Shown here: positions 59,030-64,000 of the stretch, one piece after another | Position numbering within the stretch: the stretch's first letter is position 1 | Layout: the number at the start of each line of letters is the position of its first letter | Assembly: GCA_033063855.1 (NCBI GenBank) | Contig: CP093831.1 | Span: 28,272,001-28,336,000, forward strand | Origin: Smittia aterrima | Taxonomy: Eukaryota; Arthropoda; Insecta; Diptera; Chironomidae | Direction of reading: 5' to 3' | DNA: 64,000 nt | Position numbers and translations under genes: made by a program | Notes under the pieces: model-generated | What the model was told of the DNA's origin: nothing | The model's input: only the letters and a program-made list of their open reading frames with translations | Databases searched by the model: none

Positions 59030-61395
59030 ATGTGGACTTCAGAGGTTAACAACAAGTTCCTTCTCACACCACAAACCGCCATCATCAAGAACATCGTCTA
59101 CGAGATTCTTCGCGAGTGCGACAAGCGAGACTTTGTGGTCGAAAAGAAGTTTGTAACTTTTCTTGTGCATTTGTTGTCGCTGCAGTTCAAGGATGAAGTT
59201 GACTTTAATGAAAAGTTTGATCGCAAGTCCATTGAGGAACTCATCGGCATCTGTCTGAAACATATTGTTGGTAAATTATAAAATTTCCTCACGTTCGTCG
59301 AAGAAAATTTTCTTGAAAATATTCAACCGAAACAGATTTAAACGAGACGCCAATGAACATAACTTTAAAGATGCAAGTCTTCTTCATTGAGAACTCCAAG
59401 ACTTACGAAGAAACGATCAACGAGTTGCATGAGAATCTCACGAAGAAAACTTCATCATTGGTCAAAGAAATCATCGAGGGCAGTGTCAAAAGCAAAGATG
59501 AACTCGTTGTCATGCAAAAGAAAATCATCATTGACATAATTCTCCAAACTGCACTTGGAAGTCCATCGAACCAAGAAGTGAGTTTATCTTTTCCTTCACA
59601 ATTTATTTTTAAACATTTTTCTTAAAGGTTATGACGGAGATTACAAACGCTCTCAACTCAATCATGACTGATAGTGACTTTGAAAACTTTGGAGCTCTCG
59701 AATCACAAAATCGAATGGATTCGTTGAAAGAGATTCGAATGATCGTTTGTGGAATCGTTCTCTTCAACAAAGACACTGGCATCGGAAATACGATGGACCA
59801 GAACATTCCCGACAGTTGAGATAAATTTTATTTCCTTAAGTTTTGTTTATTTATCTTCAAATTGCAGTGACAAAGACTTTGGTGAAGTCCTACGAGTCGA
59901 TTGAGTCGCTGTTGCAATTTACACTCTGCGATATAATGGATCGAGTCAATATTGTAAGCGATTGAATTGTTTGCTGCCAATTTCACTTTGAAGGATTATT
60001 CTTCTTCCGACAGTTAACCACAGCGTTTGATGGCGCAATAGAAATCACAAAAGCGAGTCAGTTGAAGCTAAATGTGCAATCCGAGTTAGAGCAGAGCGAA
60101 ATTGATGTCATGAAGGATTTATTGGTTTTGAATCGACAGCACGAAATCTATGTTCGGAAGCTACTAAGCAACTTGAAGAGCATCAAATCGGGAATTGAAA
60201 GTCATGTTCAAAGCTATGGAGAGAAACTTCTTAAGCTTCATGACATCGTTCAATATCGTTCAGCAGTGCCGAGTGTTCAAATCTTTCCAAAGTTTAAAGA
60301 ACTCTCCGAAGAGTGGCTGCTGCTTCATGATTTGTCTTTTGTCTTGTCGCAGCAGAGTCAAATCAATAATTATTTGCAGCACTTGTCCGAGCTCTGTCAA
60401 CAGCAGCAGTTTGACGATATCGTTCATAAACTGCTTGGTGAGAATCAAGTTGAAACGGATCTCACTCGACTCCAGAAACGACGTCACTTAAAGCTGGAAT
60501 CAACAAGTTTCGCTACCACAAACATTTCAATTGTGCAACCACCGGAAAGCAATTCGGAGGTAAAAATAAAATAGCAGCGAGTGAAAGCAAAAGCCATAAA
60601 AAGCATCATTCCAGTTGCTTTTATTACTTCGCTCTCTCTTCGTTCTTTAAATCAATCAACTCAGCACAACTTTCCTTCGCAGATTGAATACCTCGGCTTC
60701 TGCACTTTCGTGTTGTCGGAAAGCAAAATTTTATTGCCCAGCGTTCCTGAGATGGGAACAGTTCTGTGGAACCAGAGAATTTATGGATTTTACAGCATCG
60801 ACGCCGCCGAATTGTTCGTGGCGACGAAACCAGAGAAGTGAGTTGTTCACAATTCAATCGAGATTGAGATTTAAAGACGTGCAAACACTTTCCTTGAATA
60901 TTGTTTAATCAAGTTTCATGATCTCATAAAATCTTTCTTCTCAGATGCATCAACAAAATCCTGGAAATGATGCTCAGCAACGTTCAGTTAATTTTGTTCT
61001 TTGACATTTACAACATCGTAAAGTTGTCGAAGAACTGTCAAGTTGACGTTGATGTTCGCGTGGATCAATCTGAAGTTGAAGGTGGAGCAATATCAACAGA
61101 ACGAGAAATTCAGACTGAGCTGCATCCTGTTCCTTACAACAAAGACGACTCTTACGTTTGGAATTTATGGGATTATCGTCGAAAGGCAATTGAGTTGGTG
61201 AGTGAGAGAGAATGCGTTGACAAATGAATTTTAATTCAAGGAAAACTTTCTCCCCAGGCAAACCTTCGAAGAAAGAAAACGACTTCCGCTCAAACTGCTC
61301 TCTCCTATCACAAACTTGACATCGCGAACCAGCGACACGAGAAACGACAAAAAGGTTTGCAAACTGACAGCAGCAAAGAGATGAACACTGAATAA
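59030..61395 (+). CDS. CFAP206: Cilia- and flagella-associated protein 206, right copy
   Basis: Exons 59030-59270, 59336-59577, 59628-59814, 59868-59953, 60014-60559, 60683-60837, 60945-61197 and 61258-61395. All are in phase, with two GT donors of unusual sequence (gttgag at 59815). The product is 615 residues; motifs as for the left copy. The tail is basic (ANLRRKKTTSAQTALSYHKL ... RHEKRQKG), as in the family. It is convergent with IR7, 370 bp apart. Confidence 0.9.
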
Positions 61396-61768
61396 CTTTG
61401 ATGAGAACTAAATCGCCCCAAAGAAAACAAATAAAAGATTTCCATCGATTGGGCTAGTTTATCTTGAAAGCGATTGTTTTAAGAATTTTCTTTGAGATTC
61501 TTTTGAAGTTTGACTCAAAAGAAATCTCTTTGACATTTTTTGTTGACGAAACTATCATCAAACAGAAGTTAAGCATTCGTTTAGCTTCTGAAAAAATTCT
61601 CTCAAGCTCTTAAGTCGAACAAACCACAGAATTGTCCTCAAAGGATTTTCTTTTAAAAAAGTTTTAGTTTTTTTTATTGAAACTCTCAAACATTATTCAC
61701 GTTTAACATTGAAATTCAAACTTTATTCAAATAATAATTTTAATTTCTCACGTCAAAGGTTGCGCGTT

Positions 61769-63856
61769 CTAATGTCGTGATGCGTAAAATGTCTGCAGAA
61801 TGTATCTCATGACGAGATAGTCTTTCAGAGTTGTTATCCATTCATAAATGAACGCAGCAACTGCGAACAACAAGCTTGTAGTCCATATGACGAATCCAGG
61901 TTCAAGCATCTTCATGGTCAACACTTTCTGGTCCTCGAAGACTTTAAAACGTTGGTTCTTTAGCTCAGGCCATGGCAAACTGCCGCATGAACTTCCAAAC
62001 TTTGAATGAATGAAGATTCCGCCAACGAAATGTTGTTTCATTCTGTGGTCGATCGTTTCGAACAAATGATGATGACGTGGAAATTTCAGTCCACAAATTT
62101 TCAAGTGCGAATAATCCTTAACGAGTCTTTTGGTACATTCTCTTTGCACCTCGATCAAATATTTTGGATTCTTGTCTATATTGTGCAATAATTGGATTAT
62201 ACAAGGGTTTACCTCTTGAGCCCACTTGCGCTCTCCTATATCATCTATAAGTGAAGCAACTTTTCCTCTATTTGTAAAAAAATAAATTAAAAAGTTAGAA
62301 AACGTTTCTGAGTACAAAATTCAATTTACCTTTTGGATAGCTCTGATTCCGGGAACTTTTTAGTATAATTTGGTTCCATAACGAAAGTGTATCCTTTCTC
62401 GATTAAGTCGTCGATTGTGTGCTTGTCGAATGGTTTTTCAATGTCTTTCTGCATGAACTCGAAGGTTTTTCCTTGCCAGGCTGTTCGAATGATCAAGCAA
62501 TAAAGAATGAAGACCATCGTCAGGAATCTTGCAAAGCTTCTTCTTGGCATGACAACTTGAGAGATTCCAAAGAATATTTGAATGACATTGAGCGTTGGAG
62601 TGTCGATGTTAGGGCCAATGATGAAATCTCTTATCGATCTTTTCAAGCAGCAGTACAAGATCAGAATCGTTGCGAATGCTGTCACAAACGTTATTGCTAT
62701 CATTGCCCACGTAAAGTCATCAAAAGGCATCGCTAGCTTGTCGTATTCAGAATAAAGTTCAAACGTATCATCTGTGGCCAATCGCGAAACTATGTAATCA
62801 AGAGGATATGTGATGAAATCGACATCAACTCTTTTTCCCGATCTAAGAAAAAAAAGAAGAGAAATTATTTTTAAGGGGCTGGTCTTCCTTGTTCCTGGAG
62901 AAGCTGCTACAACCTATAAGCGGTCCTAAAAGTGGAGAACTAAGGAGATGGGAAACTATGGAAAGTGGAGAACTAACTTACCCGTCGTTATTTTCGTAGC
63001 GATATCTATCAAAAGCATCGTAACATCCTCTCTTGAAAAAAATGTCTGATTTGCGTATCATAATATCGGGAAATATTGTTGCGTTGTTTAGAACTTGAAA
63101 ATACTCGCTAATATCATTTCCTGGGTCTGTAGATGTAGTCATATCAGGTAAAAGTAATGTTTCATAGATAGTGCAGCCATGAAGATTGTCCGATTTTTTC
63201 ATTGAGAATTTGTCATTTTCCCACTTTCTTGTCACTTTGTTGAATTTGTTTACTTCAACCAGATGAAGCTTTCCACATTTTCCAGGAGAGAACCAAAGAA
63301 CTGTCAAAAGTTTGATGACGTTAATTTCGTCAACGAAGAAATATTCGTATTGGATGATGTCCACTAAATAAGAATTGAATTCAGAAACTCCGAAAAAACC
63401 AACTACAGAAATTTTGTTGTTCTTCGTCCTTTCCATGACATCCGCTTCAAGAGATTCGATGTCAGAGATTGTTGCGTGTTGACAATAGATGAAAAGTTGA
63501 AGCGGTTTAAAGAATTCATTCGTCAACTTTAATTTTTGATTGAATTCCTTGACGAATGAGAAATTGTTGAACGTTAAGAGAGTTGAGCTGTCGAGAAAGA
63601 TTTCTGCTTTTTCCAATTGCAATTTCTCTAGTTGAAATGGCATCGCGTTCTCGTTCAAGTTCTTCAAGACGAGTGACGTCATCGTATCCGAGTCTACGCC
63701 ATAATTGTTGATGAACATTCTCGTTTCCAGTTTGAACAAATGACGAGTTATGTTCTCAAAAGCCTTCGACAAGACTTCAAGCGACGAATCCACATTTAAA
63801 ATTATTCCTTCGCTCGAAACACAGAAGAGCAATGAAAAGATGAAATAAATTTTCAT
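61769..63856 (-). CDS. Divergent ionotropic receptor IR7 (inverted member)
   Basis: Minus-strand exons 63856-62982, 62842-62330 and 62267-61769 join to 628 residues, all open. Signal peptide, TM1 (FTWAMIAITFVTAFATILI), RTAWQG, the TIDDLIEKGYTFV lobe and TM3 (FVIWTTSLLFAVAAFIYEW) are present. By sequence it is the closest relative of the broken IR5 across exon 1, intron 1, exon 2 and most of exon 3, whereas the last residues (TFYASRH) and the 3' flank match IR6. It therefore looks like the intact version of the IR5 lineage. Confidence 0.87.
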
Positions 63857-63914
63857 TTTTATTTAATATTTTCTTATTTTTAACTTAATTACTCGAAGAA
63901 ATCCTTTCTACTGA
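63857..63914 (-). promoter_or_regulatory. IR7 core-promoter block
   Basis: In reverse complement, TCAGT at 63914-63910 is followed by AAGGATTTCTTCGAGTAATT, 58 bp before the ATG. This is the same arrangement as in the six other IR units. Beyond it the window ends within the upstream region. Confidence 0.6.
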
Positions 63915-64000
63915 CAGAAATGAATGTTCCTTGGGCTATAAACTAATTGAAAATGTTTCAACACATGTCGAACATGTAAAATATCGAATGAAGGTCTTAT

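Larger units (their letters stand above)
49396..61655. repeat. Large palindrome (two arms of about 6 kb)
   Basis: Left arm about 49396-55398 and right arm about 55659-61655 are near-identical reverse complements; coordinates of matching points sum to 111050-111057, showing only a few small indels. Each arm carries complete CFAP206 and BBS7. Differences seen are mainly intronic or repeat-length, for example an AG-repeat difference (50410 versus 60637), several changes at 51450 versus 59595 and small gaps, plus one amino-acid change in BBS7. Similarity ends abruptly at the BBS7 stop on the inner side and fades into diverged IR 3' flanks on the outer side. Confidence 0.95.

Overview
The window is nuclear DNA of an insect, most likely a nematoceran fly (a chironomid midge or a relative). 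It has AT-rich intergenic DNA, short GT-AG introns, eukaryotic housekeeping genes, a tandem array of divergent ionotropic receptors (IRs) and a Plus-C-type odorant-binding protein. The species call is inference. All gene models were assembled by eye from reading frame, splice sites and family knowledge.

Layout. 0-5.7 kb: translation elongation factor eEF2 (its ATG exon lies left of the window), with two intronic C/D-box snoRNA candidates, then a cytochrome b5-related desaturase-like gene. 5.7-11.2 kb: a degraded zone with two broken neprilysin-like (M13) copies, a tandem duplication, a secreted leucine-rich-repeat gene on the minus strand, inverted repeats and a Helitron-like insertion. 11.2-25.2 kb: conserved single-copy genes: mARC/MOSC (-) head to head with Homer (+), UBE2S (-) head to head with PGRMC/MSBP (+), and, after a 4.2-kb gene-poor stretch, a Tcf15/paraxis-like bHLH factor. 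25.6-49.3 kb: a same-strand array of six IR units (IR1-IR6) plus one exon-3 fragment. IR1, IR3, IR4 and IR6 look intact, IR2 has a nonsense codon and IR5 has an insertion in exon 1. The introns and spacers hold MITEs, foldback elements, a minisatellite, a dynein light chain relic, a small secreted-protein gene and the Plus-C OBP. 49.4-61.7 kb: a 12-kb palindrome with roughly 6-kb arms. Each arm carries a complete head-to-head pair of ciliary genes, CFAP206 and BBS7, around a 260-bp centre. 61.8-64 kb: a seventh IR gene in inverted orientation mirrors the array.

How the genes relate. BBS7 (BBSome cargo trafficking) and CFAP206 (axonemal radial-spoke region) share a bidirectional promoter with an RFX X-box-like site. 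In insects cilia occur mainly in sensory neurons and sperm, and the IRs and the OBP are chemosensory families, so the right half of the window is sensory-themed. All seven IR genes share a core-promoter block (initiator-like TCAGT or TCATT followed by GGATTWCTTCGA) 48-58 bp before the ATG, which suggests common control. The large palindrome, flanked by inverted IR paralogs and most alike near its centre, is the most striking structure. It must first be distinguished from an assembly artefact.
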